A stretch of 37,440 nucleotides of DNA, taken from the NCBI GenBank assembly GCA_002456995.1, contig NTKC01000015.1:1-37440 (forward strand), written 5' to 3'. The position numbers were made by a program, and so were the translations under genes. The notes under the pieces were generated by a model. The model saw nothing but the letters and a program-made list of their open reading frames with translations. It had not been told where the DNA came from and did no database searches. This document shows, piece after piece, positions 16,624 to 26,703 of the stretch; position 1 is the first letter of the stretch; each line of letters opens with the position of its first letter. This DNA comes from Candidatus Thioglobus sp. MED-G25 (GTDB taxonomy: Bacteria; Pseudomonadota; Gammaproteobacteria; Arenicellales; UBA868).

Positions 16624-18321
16624 CTAGCCTCCAGATGCGGCGATCTTTCGTGTAATCATCCACTGCTGGCCAATGGACAGAAGGTTGTTCACCAGCCAAT
16701 ACAGCACCAGCCCAGCGGGAAACCACAGAAAGAAAACCGTAAACATCACTGGCATGGCCAGCATGATGTTCTTTTGCATCGGGTCCACGGGCGTAGGATT
16801 CAGGATCGTCTGACCAAACATAGACGCACCCATAAGCAACGGCAACACATAGTACGGATCCTGAACGGAAAGATCATTGATCCATAACATAAAGGGCGCT
16901 TGCCGCAGCTCGACGCTTTCCAACAAGACCCAGTACAACGAGATGAAGACTGGAATCTGTATCACTATTGGCAGACAGCTGCCAAAAGGATTGATCTTTT
17001 CCTTTTTATAGACCTCCATCATGGCTTGCTGGAATTTCTGTTTGTCGTCGCCAAAACGCTCCTTGAGCGTTTTCATACGGGGCTGAAGATTCTTCATCCT
17101 TGCCATCGACTTGTAGCTGGCCGCCGACAGCGGATAGAACACTAGTTTGACCAGCAACGTCAGTAGGATAATCGCCACACCCCAGTTTTGGACAATGCTA
17201 TGGATGTAAGTCAATAACCAGAATAGCGGGGATGAGATCGGTGTCATCCAGCCGTAATCCACGGTCAACTCCAACTGCTGATCTATCTCGGTGAGGCGTT
17301 TCTGTTCTTTAGGGCCAACAAATAGTTGAGCGCTCAGAGACCCCTGTCCGCCAGCCGGCACCACGACAGGCTCTACACTCTTGTAACCAATGTGGTAACG
17401 CGGTTGGCTGTCTTTGGCTGTAACCGTTGAATAGAATTCATAGGCGTTACTCCCTTGAGGCAGCAACGCGCCCACGAAATAGTGTTGCAACATAGCGACC
17501 CAACCCGAGGGAGTGTTACGTACCAGATTTTCATCGTACATGTCATCAAAATCTATCTTTTGGTACTTCTCTTCCGGTGTGTAAATAACGCCACCTGTGT
17601 AGCTTGGCAACCGGCCCAAAAAGCCAAATCCACTAGATTTCTGCTCAACCTTAGTGCGAAGGATCTGGTTATATTGGAACCCTTGCCACGCTGTAGCGGT
17701 AGCGTTATCAATCTCATAACGGATATCGATGTAGTAGCTATTTCGATAAAACGTATACACCTTGCGATAGATAACACCTTTTGGGCTCTGCCACCCGAGG
17801 ACTGCTTCTACGCTATCTGCATCGGGCAACAGGGAATAATTGTGCTGATTAGCGTCGTACTGCGTATGGTGATTTGGTAACTCCCCCTGGGTGCCCAAGA
17901 GGCCGCCCTGGATAACAAACAGGTCGGCACCCTCTTCGTTTAACAGCCGAAACGGTTCATCTGGGTACTCCAGCTTTTCAGGATAAGTTAACAGCTCTAA
18001 CCGCCTCAAGTCGCCGCCATAGGTATCTATGGCGGCGCGTATGAGATCAGTTTCAACCACCACAATGTGACTTGTGGGCAGGGTATTTAATGTCGGTTTA
18101 GGCACTTCATTTGCAGCAGTGCTGGTGACTGTGCTTGCGGTAGTCGGTGCACTGGGGACATCTTCAGTGTTTACCGCGATGGCTTGGCCCTGCCCGGATT
18201 GCTGAGCTGTTTGTGACATCACCGGCACTACAGGTGTTGCGTTGTGTAGGATCCAGGCCTGCCAAATCAGGACCAGCACCAGTGCTAAACCGGTAAACAG
18301 TATGAGTCTTTGGAAATCCAC
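16624..18321 (-). CDS. yidC: Membrane protein insertase YidC (Oxa1 family)
   Basis: This 565-residue insertase places proteins in the inner membrane with or without SecYEG. The start is the GTG at 18321, whose product begins MDFQRLILFTGLALVLVLIWQAW, the standard gammaproteobacterial N-terminal membrane anchor; extension upstream overlaps yidD without family support. A large periplasmic beta domain follows (about 60-340), then the conserved C-terminal membrane core with the segments WLLTYIHSIVQNWGVAIIL, the MKNLQPRMKTLKERFGDDKQK cytoplasmic hairpin and NPFGSCLPIVIQIPVFISLY. The short C-terminal tail lacks the long basic extension seen in some relatives. Confidence 0.95.
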   Translation of the reverse strand: MDFQRLILFTGLALVLVLIWQAWILHNATPVVPVMSQTAQQSGQGQAIAVNTEDVPSAPTTASTVTSTAANEVPKPTLNTLPTSHIVVVETDLIRAAIDTYGGDLRRLELLTYPEKLEYPDEPFRLLNEEGADLFVIQGGLLGTQGELPNHHTQYDANQHNYSLLPDADSVEAVLGWQSPKGVIYRKVYTFYRNSYYIDIRYEIDNATATAWQGFQYNQILRTKVEQKSSGFGFLGRLPSYTGGVIYTPEEKYQKIDFDDMYDENLVRNTPSGWVAMLQHYFVGALLPQGSNAYEFYSTVTAKDSQPRYHIGYKSVEPVVVPAGGQGSLSAQLFVGPKEQKRLTEIDQQLELTVDYGWMTPISSPLFWLLTYIHSIVQNWGVAIILLTLLVKLVFYPLSAASYKSMARMKNLQPRMKTLKERFGDDKQKFQQAMMEVYKKEKINPFGSCLPIVIQIPVFISLYWVLLESVELRQAPFMLWINDLSVQDPYYVLPLLMGASMFGQTILNPTPVDPMQKNIMLAMPVMFTVFFLWFPAGLVLYWLVNNLLSIGQQWMITRKIAASGG

Positions 18322-18331
18322 TTTTCGTGCG

Positions 18332-18577
18332 TCAGTGGTGCAAACAACCGGAGTTGCCCGCGTTCTCGCCTGGCACCATGTCCACACCACCTGGGTGCCA
18401 AGGGTTGCAGCGGATCAGTCGACGCAAGGTCAGCCATATGCCACGGGTTACACCGTGACGCTCGATTGCCTCTATGGCATAAGACGAACACGTGGGATAG
18501 AAACGGCAACTCGGCCCCAATAACGGACTGATCAAGTAGCGATATCCACGCAGTGCCGCTGTGACTACTTGCCGCAT
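18332..18577 (-). CDS. yidD: Membrane protein insertion efficiency factor YidD
   Basis: This 81-residue DUF37/YidD protein has the family motif with conserved Cys: [27 protein letters not shown], followed by [14 protein letters not shown]. It is thought to help YidC-dependent insertion at the inner membrane. Its start overlaps the end of rnpA by 13 bases, and its stop is 10 bases before the yidC GTG, the usual compact arrangement. Confidence 0.95.
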   Translation of the reverse strand: MRQVVTAALRGYRYLISPLLGPSCRFYPTCSSYAIEAIERHGVTRGIWLTLRRLIRCNPWHPGGVDMVPGENAGNSGCLHH

Positions 18578-18927
18578 TTTTCTCTCACCCGTATCCAGTG
18601 ACCAAAAAGACTTCGATCGACCTGTAAGCGTTCGGTTTCGTTGGCTTCCTGCCGTGCGATCACAACCAGGTCCAGACCAGCCAGTGGCTGTTTGTGATAA
18701 CGAAAGGATTCTCGTACCCGGCGCTTCAGTCGATTGCGCCGCACCGCTTTAGTAGACACTCGCCGGGAGACTGTGATGCCTAGCCGCGCGCCGCCTGTTG
18801 GTCGTCTCGCCGCAAAAACAGTAAACAGTTGATCATCGCTACGGCATCGTTTTGCGATCGTCGTACGGTAATCCTCGCTGTGCAAGAGGCGTTCGCTTCG
18901 CATGAAGCGGGCATTACTCACTGCCAA
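18565..18927 (-). CDS. rnpA: Ribonuclease P protein component RnpA
   Basis: This 120-residue protein subunit of RNase P assists the M1 RNA in 5' maturation of tRNA precursors. The hallmark basic helix [14 protein letters not shown] (RNR motif) and the preceding [10 protein letters not shown] strand are clear. Length matches E. coli (119). The start is uncertain: TTG at 18927, GTG at 18921 or ATG at 18903 are in frame, and alignment of the RLL segment with family members favours one of the first two. It begins 20 bases after rpmH and overlaps yidD. Confidence 0.94.
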   Translation of the reverse strand: MAVSNARFMRSERLLHSEDYRTTIAKRCRSDDQLFTVFAARRPTGGARLGITVSRRVSTKAVRRNRLKRRVRESFRYHKQPLAGLDLVVIARQEANETERLQVDRSLFGHWIRVREKCGK

Positions 18928-18947
18928 CGGCTTACGTCGCCCGGCAG

Positions 18948-19082
18948 TCAGGCGCTAAGCTGCGCCCGGCCTTTCGCCCGGCGCGCGTTGAGCACAGCTC
19001 GTCCTGCACGTGTCTTCATCCGCGCCCTGAAACCATGTCGTCGTTTTCGTTTGACTTCACTGGGCTGAAAAGTGCGCTTCAT
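18948..19082 (-). CDS. rpmH: 50S ribosomal protein L34
   Basis: This 44-codon gene encodes the very basic L34 protein, beginning [20 protein letters not shown] and ending in [11 protein letters not shown]. It is shorter than the usual open-frame cut-off but unmistakable. It is the first gene of the leftward rpmH-rnpA-yidD-yidC-mnmE cluster and sits next to the dnaA control region, as in most bacteria. A promoter with a perfect TTGACA lies just upstream. Confidence 0.97.
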   Translation of the reverse strand: MKRTFQPSEVKRKRRHGFRARMKTRAGRAVLNARRAKGRAQLSA

Positions 19083-19128
19083 AAGGCGTATCCTGAATTC
19101 TTTGGCCGGCTCTCAAAAAAGGCGTCGG

Positions 19129-19158
19129 ACTTTACTCGTAATTATGGCGTAATGTCAA
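19129..19158 (-). promoter_or_regulatory. Promoter of the rpmH cluster
   Basis: On the minus strand TTGACA (19158-19153) and TAAAGT (19134-19129) are separated by 18 bases. The predicted transcript starts near 19122, about 40 bases before the rpmH ATG. It lies next to the DnaA boxes at 19184-19220, so DnaA binding could influence it. Confidence 0.65.
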
Positions 19159-19183
19159 TGTTTTTAGGTAGTCTCCTGTGTTC

Positions 19184-19192
19184 TGTGGATAA
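19184..19192 (-). promoter_or_regulatory. DnaA box 1 (perfect)
   Basis: The minus strand reads TTATCCACA, the consensus R-type DnaA box. It has the same orientation as box 2, 28 bases away. Confidence 0.75.
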
Positions 19193-19211
19193 GTAATAAT
19201 AGGATAATTTC

Positions 19212-19220
19212 TGTGGATAA
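19212..19220 (-). promoter_or_regulatory. DnaA box 2 (perfect)
   Basis: This is a second exact TTATCCACA on the minus strand, followed by an AT-rich stretch. Confidence 0.75.
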
Positions 19221-19327
19221 CTTTAAAATTATCGTTTACACTGGGCCCTTAGACAGTCGCCGCCCACTCGCCCCATTAAACCTAAACCGCGCCAAAAGCG
19301 CTATCCACAGACTCCACCATTACAACC

Positions 19328-20665
19328 GTGTCTACCGCGCTTTGGAAACTTTGCTTAAGTCGTCTCGAAGACGACCTCTCCGCACAACAGTTCAACACCT
19401 GGATCCGACCGCTACACGCCGTCGAACATGCCAACGGTCTAACGCTGCTCGCACCCAATCGATTTGTACGCGACTTCGTGCGCAAAGAATATCTTGGGCT
19501 TATTTCTAGCCTGGCAAAGAACTTTAGCCCAAAACCGGCTGCGGTCAGGCTGGATATTGGCAGCGAACAAGCAGGAAGCGCTACTTCAGTCACCGCCGAT
19601 CAGCAACCGGCGGCCCGACACAAAAGTTTGGGTGCTCTGGGTTTTGAGGGCCGCCTCAACCCAGCGTTTACATTTGAGACCCACGTTGAGGGTAAATCCA
19701 ACCAACTCGCCCGGGCCGCTGCCAGTCAGGTCGGAGAAAACCCGGGGCAAGCCTATAACCCGTTGTTTCTTTACGGGGGTGTCGGTCTGGGCAAAACACA
19801 CCTGATGCAAGCTGCCGGTAATCTGACCCGGCAACTCAAGCCAGACGCCAAAGTCTTGTACGTACACTCCGAACGGTTTGTGGCTGATATGGTCAAGGCT
19901 TTACAACATAACGCGATCAATGAGTTCAAGCGTTTTTATCGATCTTTAGATGCGCTGCTCATTGACGATATTCAGTTTTTTTCGGGAAAAGAGCACTCAC
20001 AGGAAGAGTTTTTCCATACTTTCAATACGTTACTGGAGGGACAGCGGCAAGTCGTGATTACCAGTGACCGTTTTCCACGTGAAATTTCCGGCGTCCAGGA
20101 ACGTCTGATTTCCCGGTTTGGCAGCGGCCTGACCGTCCCGATCGACCCGCCCGAACTCGAGACACGAATGGCCATCTTGAAAAACAAAGCCCAGCAAAAA
20201 GGCGTAGACCTACCAGAAGATGTGTGTTTCTTTGTGGCCAAACAGATCCGATCCAATGTTCGGGAGCTCGAGGGCGCATTGCACCGGATTATCGCCAGTG
20301 CCAACTTTACCGGCCGCACTATCAACATCGAACTTGCTCGGGAAGCCCTGCGCGATCTGTTGGTTTATCAGGAACGACAGATCACCATACAGAATATTCA
20401 GAAAGTAGTGGCAGAATACTTCAAGATGCGGGTCTCGGACCTTCATTCCAAGCGACGGAACCGCCAGATTACCCGACCGCGCCAAATCGCCATGGCGTTA
20501 GCGAAGGAACTCACCACCATGAGCTTGCCAGAAATCGGCGATGCGTTCGGGGGTAGAGACCACACAACCGTCTTGCACGCTCAGCGTAAGATCGCTGAGT
20601 TGGTCAAGACAGACCCGAAGATCAGCGAAGACTACCAGAACTTGTATCGCCTTCTAGGTGGATAA
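19328..20665 (+). CDS. dnaA: Chromosomal replication initiator DnaA
   Basis: This 445-residue AAA+ initiator binds DnaA boxes and opens oriC. Domain I ([25 protein letters not shown]) starts at residue 5. Domain III has Walker [10 protein letters not shown], Walker [10 protein letters not shown] and the sensor region [11 protein letters not shown]. Domain IV ends with the DNA-binding signature [15 protein letters not shown]. The start is the GTG at 19328, matching the family N-terminus; no strong ribosome-binding site is visible. The final codons overlap a near-match DnaA box (GGTGGATAA at 20655-20663). Confidence 0.97.
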   Translation: MSTALWKLCLSRLEDDLSAQQFNTWIRPLHAVEHANGLTLLAPNRFVRDFVRKEYLGLISSLAKNFSPKPAAVRLDIGSEQAGSATSVTADQQPAARHKSLGALGFEGRLNPAFTFETHVEGKSNQLARAAASQVGENPGQAYNPLFLYGGVGLGKTHLMQAAGNLTRQLKPDAKVLYVHSERFVADMVKALQHNAINEFKRFYRSLDALLIDDIQFFSGKEHSQEEFFHTFNTLLEGQRQVVITSDRFPREISGVQERLISRFGSGLTVPIDPPELETRMAILKNKAQQKGVDLPEDVCFFVAKQIRSNVRELEGALHRIIASANFTGRTINIELAREALRDLLVYQERQITIQNIQKVVAEYFKMRVSDLHSKRRNRQITRPRQIAMALAKELTTMSLPEIGDAFGGRDHTTVLHAQRKIAELVKTDPKISEDYQNLYRLLGG

Positions 20666-20858
20666 CGTGTGGGTTTCCAGTGGAAAACTATCACATGATT
20701 TTCTTAAAGCAGTTTTTACGGTACTTTGTTACCATATGTACAATTTAATTCACAATATTACACACACCCCCTAATTCTAGTAACTATTTGTTTTTATTAT
20801 GAAAATATAACTTTTCTACTTATCAACAGTCCTAATTAAATCAGTAAACAGATTACTT
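20666..20858. other. AT-rich dnaA-dnaN gap, possible unwinding element
   Basis: This 193-base gap is strikingly AT-rich, most of all at 20740-20830 (runs such as TTTTTATTATGAAAATATAA). It holds a one-mismatch DnaA box TTATCAACA at 20820-20828; another near-match lies at the dnaA stop. It contains the likely dnaN promoter. It could be a second half of a bipartite origin or simply a leader region. Confidence 0.45.
20715..20744 (+). promoter_or_regulatory. Possible dnaN promoter
   Basis: TTTACG at 20715-20720 and TACAAT at 20739-20744 are separated by 18 bases, giving a fair sigma70 match inside the AT-rich gap. The leader to dnaN would be about 108 bases. The AT-richness makes chance matches likely. 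Confidence 0.35.
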
Positions 20859-21959
20859 ATGAAATTACTAATAGAGCGAGAACAACTTCTAACACCGCTC
20901 AACACCGTCACCAGTGTTGTAGAACGCAGGCAAACCCTGCCAATACTGGCGAACGTGTTGATGCACCTAGAGAACAACACACTCACTTTAGTTGGTACTG
21001 ATCTGGAAGTGGAAACCAGCATTCAAACCACAGTGCTAGACGGCAGTGATGGTCAGTGTACTGTGACAGCTCGCAAACTCCTCGACATTTGCCGCGCGCT
21101 ACCTGATAACGCCAAACTGGAATTCAGTGCAGACGGCGGCAAGCTCAAGATCAAGTCAGGCCAGAGCCGCTTCAGCCTACAGACCCTACCAACGGCCGAT
21201 TTTCCGCGGCTTGAGACTGAGAACTGGGAAGAACGAGTTCGCCTGGAGCAATCAGCACTACGGGGTCTTTTCGACAAAACAGCCTTTTCGATGGCGCAAC
21301 AGGACGTGCGCTATTTTTTGAATGGTGTGCTGATTGAGTTGGATGGCGACACGATTAACGCCGTAGCGACGGATGGGCACCGGTTGGCACGTAGCCGAAC
21401 AAAACTGCCCAATGCTGCCGGGTCGCTGCGCCAAGCAATTATCCCCCGAAAGGCCGTTCTGGAACTCGGGCGATTCCTGGCCGACGGCGGAGACGAGATA
21501 ACACTGGAACTCAATCCAAACCACGTGCGATTCAGCCGACCCGGCGCACAACTAACCAGTAAATTAATTGATGGAAAGTTCCCCGACTACAAAGCGGTCA
21601 TGTCGCAAGTCCTGACACAGAAAATGGTCGCTGACCGAGAACTGCTCCACGAAGTGCTGGCGAGAACCTCCGTGCTAACAAACGAAAAATATCGGGGTAT
21701 CCGGCTGGATTTATCTAAGGGTTCATTAAAGCTGTCGGCCCACAACCCTGATCAAGAAGAAGCCAATGACGAGGTGAGCGTGGAATATGAAGGTGACAGC
21801 CTGGAGATTGGATTCAACGTGACTTACCTGATGGATGCACTTCGGGCTATGTCGACAAAGACTGTGGAAGCCGAGTTGCAGGACGGGAACAGTGGTTGCA
21901 TGCTCCACGAACCTGATAATGATGACACGCTGTACCTGATTATGCCCATGCGATTGTAG
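20859..21959 (+). CDS. dnaN: DNA polymerase III beta sliding clamp
   Basis: This 366-residue protein (E. coli 366) forms the ring-shaped dimer that tethers polymerase III. It begins MKLLIEREQLLTPLNTVTSVVERRQTLPILANVL, the usual domain 1 start, has the VATDGHRLARSR motif that forms part of the partner-binding pocket region, and ends in the classic DTLYLIMPMRL. It is complete and ordinary. recF, which usually follows directly, is not present. Confidence 0.97.
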   Translation: MKLLIEREQLLTPLNTVTSVVERRQTLPILANVLMHLENNTLTLVGTDLEVETSIQTTVLDGSDGQCTVTARKLLDICRALPDNAKLEFSADGGKLKIKSGQSRFSLQTLPTADFPRLETENWEERVRLEQSALRGLFDKTAFSMAQQDVRYFLNGVLIELDGDTINAVATDGHRLARSRTKLPNAAGSLRQAIIPRKAVLELGRFLADGGDEITLELNPNHVRFSRPGAQLTSKLIDGKFPDYKAVMSQVLTQKMVADRELLHEVLARTSVLTNEKYRGIRLDLSKGSLKLSAHNPDQEEANDEVSVEYEGDSLEIGFNVTYLMDALRAMSTKTVEAELQDGNSGCMLHEPDNDDTLYLIMPMRL

Positions 21960-21995
21960 AGAAGTCGTACGTAAAAACCACCCATCGGCCTTTAT

Positions 21996-22011
21996 TGTTT
22001 CACGTGAAACC
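21996..22011. promoter_or_regulatory. parS: parS site 1
   Basis: TGTTTCACGTGAAACC matches the universal ParB-binding parS consensus (TGTTTCACGTGAAACA) in 15 of 16 positions, with the full 14-base palindromic core. ParA and ParB are encoded in this window. It lies in the dnaN-gyrB gap. Confidence 0.9.
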
Positions 22012-22045
22012 AAGGGATTAACCCCCGGGGGTTTGTAAGGCTGGT

Positions 22046-22061
22046 TGTTTCACGTGAAACC
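22046..22061. promoter_or_regulatory. parS: parS site 2
   Basis: This copy is identical to site 1 over all 16 bases and lies exactly 50 bases downstream of it, in the same orientation. The close pairing makes this gap a likely main ParB loading zone. The segment between the sites contains a perfect short palindrome (AACCCCCGGGGGTT). Confidence 0.9.
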
Positions 22062-22112
22062 ACAAAAAACCCCTAAAAACAGCCGTTTTTCCGGCCCAGT
22101 AACGCCTGTTCG

Positions 22113-24569
<2,457 letters not shown>

Positions 24570-24585
24570 TAAAATCAATTACTTA

Positions 24586-24963
24586 TCAATGAAGTGTGCG
24601 AGGCGCTGAAAGTATAAAACGAGGAATTGTGGCGTCGAACGCTCGGCCGTCTTCAGCGACCATCTGGTAAGTACCGTGCATGGTGCCCACGGGCGTTTCA
24701 ATGACGGCCCCGGACGTATAGCGAAAACCCTCCCCAGGCTTGAGCACGGGTTGCTCACCGACGACACCTTCGCCTTCGACCTCTTCGGTTCGGTTGTCAG
24801 CATCGGTGATAAACCAGTGCCGAGAAATTAGTTGAGCGGTGACGGAACCACGGTTTACCAAGGTGATGGTATAGGCAAAAACAAACCGGTCTTCATCGGG
24901 CTCAGAGTGTTCCGAGACATAGGCAGTTTCGACCTGAACGTCGATGTCGTACTGGTTTTCCAT
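24586..24963 (-). CDS. apaG: ApaG protein (CorD family)
   Basis: This 125-residue single-domain beta-sandwich protein is full length for ApaG. The motifs FAYTITLVNRGSVTAQLISRHWFITDADN, VVGEQPVLKPGEGFRYTSG and TPVGTMHGTYQMV are diagnostic. Its cellular role is not settled. It is the last gene of the leftward unit and follows apaH by 18 bases; in E. coli apaG precedes apaH, so the order here is swapped. Confidence 0.95.
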   Translation of the reverse strand: MENQYDIDVQVETAYVSEHSEPDEDRFVFAYTITLVNRGSVTAQLISRHWFITDADNRTEEVEGEGVVGEQPVLKPGEGFRYTSGAVIETPVGTMHGTYQMVAEDGRAFDATIPRFILSAPRTLH

Positions 24964-24981
24964 AATGTTGGTGCTCCTGTT

Positions 24982-25797
24982 CTAACGATCACAATTGACA
25001 GTGACGATGTTACCGTTTTCTGATTGCAGATGCATAGCTGCCAGTTGCCGACCCCAGACACAGCCCCCATCTAGGCCGTAGAGAGTACGCTGGTTGTAAA
25101 TGCCAAGATCTGACCAGTGGCCAAAGATTAGCCGCGTAGTGCCCAACGATTGCCGGTTCAGATCAAACCAGGGCTTAAGCGGAGCTGGCGCTGCTGCGGG
25201 CAACCCCTTAAATTCCAGCTCAAGGCTAAGGTCTGGCGTACAGTAACGCATCCGGGTAAGTGCGTTGGTAATGAAGCGCAGGCGGTCCCAACCGGTTAAC
25301 TGATCACTCCAACGGGCCGGGGTGTTGCCGTACATGTGGGCAAGAAAGTCTCGCCACTGGTCTGAGCGTAGTATTTTTTCGACTTCGTGGGCCAACAACA
25401 ACCCTTGATGCAGTGACCAGCCAGGATAAAGCCCGGCGTGAAACATTGCAGTATTTAAGCCAGAGTCGAAATGAGCCAGGGGCAGGTGCCGGACAAAATC
25501 GGTCAGTTCATCTAGATCGGGGGCTTTCAGTAGACGATCAAGCCGGTAGGTCGTCTTATTTTGATGCAACCCTGCCGATAGGGCCAAGAAATGAAGGTCG
25601 TGATTCCCCAGCACCACCGTGGCCCGGTCCTTTAAGGATTTGATGAATCGGAGCACCGCCTCGGAATCGGGGCCGCGGCTGATTAGATCTCCCACGAACC
25701 AAAGGCAATCAGTACCTAGGTCGTAGCGGATTTTATCGAGCAAGCGCTCAAGACAAGACATACAGCCCTGAACGTCACCGATGGCCCAGGTGGCCAA
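24982..25797 (-). CDS. apaH: Diadenosine tetraphosphatase (symmetrical) ApaH
   Basis: This 271-residue metallophosphatase cleaves Ap4A symmetrically to two ADP and also removes Np4 caps from mRNA 5' ends. The signature metal-binding blocks are in order: GDVQGC near the N-terminus, then FVGDLISRGPDS and VVLGNHDLHFLA. The later DGGCVWGRQLAAM end is also typical. It starts 18 bases after mlaA and ends 18 bases before apaG. Confidence 0.96.
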   Translation of the reverse strand: MATWAIGDVQGCMSCLERLLDKIRYDLGTDCLWFVGDLISRGPDSEAVLRFIKSLKDRATVVLGNHDLHFLALSAGLHQNKTTYRLDRLLKAPDLDELTDFVRHLPLAHFDSGLNTAMFHAGLYPGWSLHQGLLLAHEVEKILRSDQWRDFLAHMYGNTPARWSDQLTGWDRLRFITNALTRMRYCTPDLSLELEFKGLPAAAPAPLKPWFDLNRQSLGTTRLIFGHWSDLGIYNQRTLYGLDGGCVWGRQLAAMHLQSENGNIVTVNCDR

Positions 25798-25815
25798 AGT
25801 TTAACTTAGCCCTGC

Positions 25816-26703
25816 TCAGTCATTGAGCAGTTCGAGACCCCGCGCCCGGCGTTCAGTGGGTGAGAGGTCGTCGTAGATCGTATCGAGACGTCGCTGCCAG
25901 TAGGATTCACGGATAAACAAGTAGGGGTCGAGCTGAAGTTTTAGGATATGGTCTGCCATGAGCAGTTCAGCGCGCGCATTGAACGTGCGCAAGGCGTAGC
26001 CCAGGGTGAGGTCACGATCACTAGCGTTATACGACACTGGGTCGGCGTAGATAAATGCTGGGACAAGCGCGACGGCGTCGCGGACATTGCTTGGCCCCAG
26101 CAACGGTAACACCAAGTAGGGCCCGGCCGGCACTCGCCACCGGGCTAGAGTCTGGCCATAGTCTTCTTCGTGTCGCGGCCTGCCAACAGTGCCAGCGACG
26201 TCAAAAAGGCCGGCAATGCCGAGGGTACTGTTGATAACCAGTCGTTCAAAGTCGAGGCGGCCTTGAGTAAACCGCCCCTGTAATAAATCGTTGGCAATCG
26301 TCACGGGCAGTTGCAGGTTGCTAAAGAAATTACTGACCGACAATCGGACCGCTGAGGGGACGGTATACGCATAAACAACAGCGATGGGGCGAATTAGAAA
26401 GCGGTCCAGGCCATCATTGAAACCAAAGACCATACGATTCACAGGCTCAAGGGGATCAGACGGTGGGGACCCCGAAAGACTGCTATAACCAGCATTATTT
26501 GGGGTAGCGCAACCAGTGATCAGCAGCGCAAGAGCCAGGAGCAACGGGAGACTGCTGTAGCGAACACCGCCCTTCAGATGCCGCTGGCCCAAATTAAGTC
26601 TCCGGATGACCAAGTGTGCCCAACGGTACGCGAGTCGCATATACCGACTATAAGTCCGGACCAGGTTTCCGAACAGTCCTTTCCATCGGGTTAGCCAAGC
26701 CAT
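25816..26703 (-). CDS. mlaA: MlaA (VacJ) outer-membrane lipoprotein
   Basis: This outer-membrane lipoprotein removes mislocalised phospholipids from the outer leaflet with the MlaFEDB/MlaC pathway. A hydrophobic stretch ends in the lipobox LITGC (Cys65 in the longest frame). The MlaA domain follows: DPLEPVNRMVFGFNDGLDRFLIRP, FFSNLQLPVTIANDLLQG, RLVINSTLGIAGLFDVA and EDYGQTLARWRVPAGPYLVLPLLGPSNVRD. From the ATG at 26703 it has 295 residues and overlaps the TolC-like gene by 13 bases. The ATG at 26640 would leave 43 residues before the lipobox Cys and may be the true start; either way the pre-lipobox region is longer than usual. No mla transport genes are in the window. Confidence 0.92.
   Translation of the reverse strand: MAWLTRWKGLFGNLVRTYSRYMRLAYRWAHLVIRRLNLGQRHLKGGVRYSSLPLLLALALLITGCATPNNAGYSSLSGSPPSDPLEPVNRMVFGFNDGLDRFLIRPIAVVYAYTVPSAVRLSVSNFFSNLQLPVTIANDLLQGRFTQGRLDFERLVINSTLGIAGLFDVAGTVGRPRHEEDYGQTLARWRVPAGPYLVLPLLGPSNVRDAVALVPAFIYADPVSYNASDRDLTLGYALRTFNARAELLMADHILKLQLDPYLFIRESYWQRRLDTIYDDLSPTERRARGLELLND

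Larger units (their letters stand above)
19083..19327. other. Probable oriC / dnaA control region
   Basis: The 245-base gap between the divergent rpmH and dnaA genes carries two perfect DnaA boxes, TGTGGATAA (the complement of TTATCCACA), at 19184-19192 and 19212-19220, plus a one-mismatch box CTATCCACA at 19301-19309. The sequence between and after the first two is AT-rich (AAGTAATAATAGG, ACTTTAAAATTATCG). Gene strands diverge from here on both sides, as expected at an origin. In pseudomonads oriC lies in this same gap, and the dnaA-dnaN gap also has boxes. Only three strong boxes are seen, so this could be mainly the dnaA promoter region. Confidence 0.65.

Noticed and set aside
22023-22036. 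Rho-independent terminator after dnaN (AACCCCCGGGGGTT)
   Set aside because: The palindrome has no loop of its own and is followed by TTGTAAGG, not a T-run. At best it is a weak hairpin.
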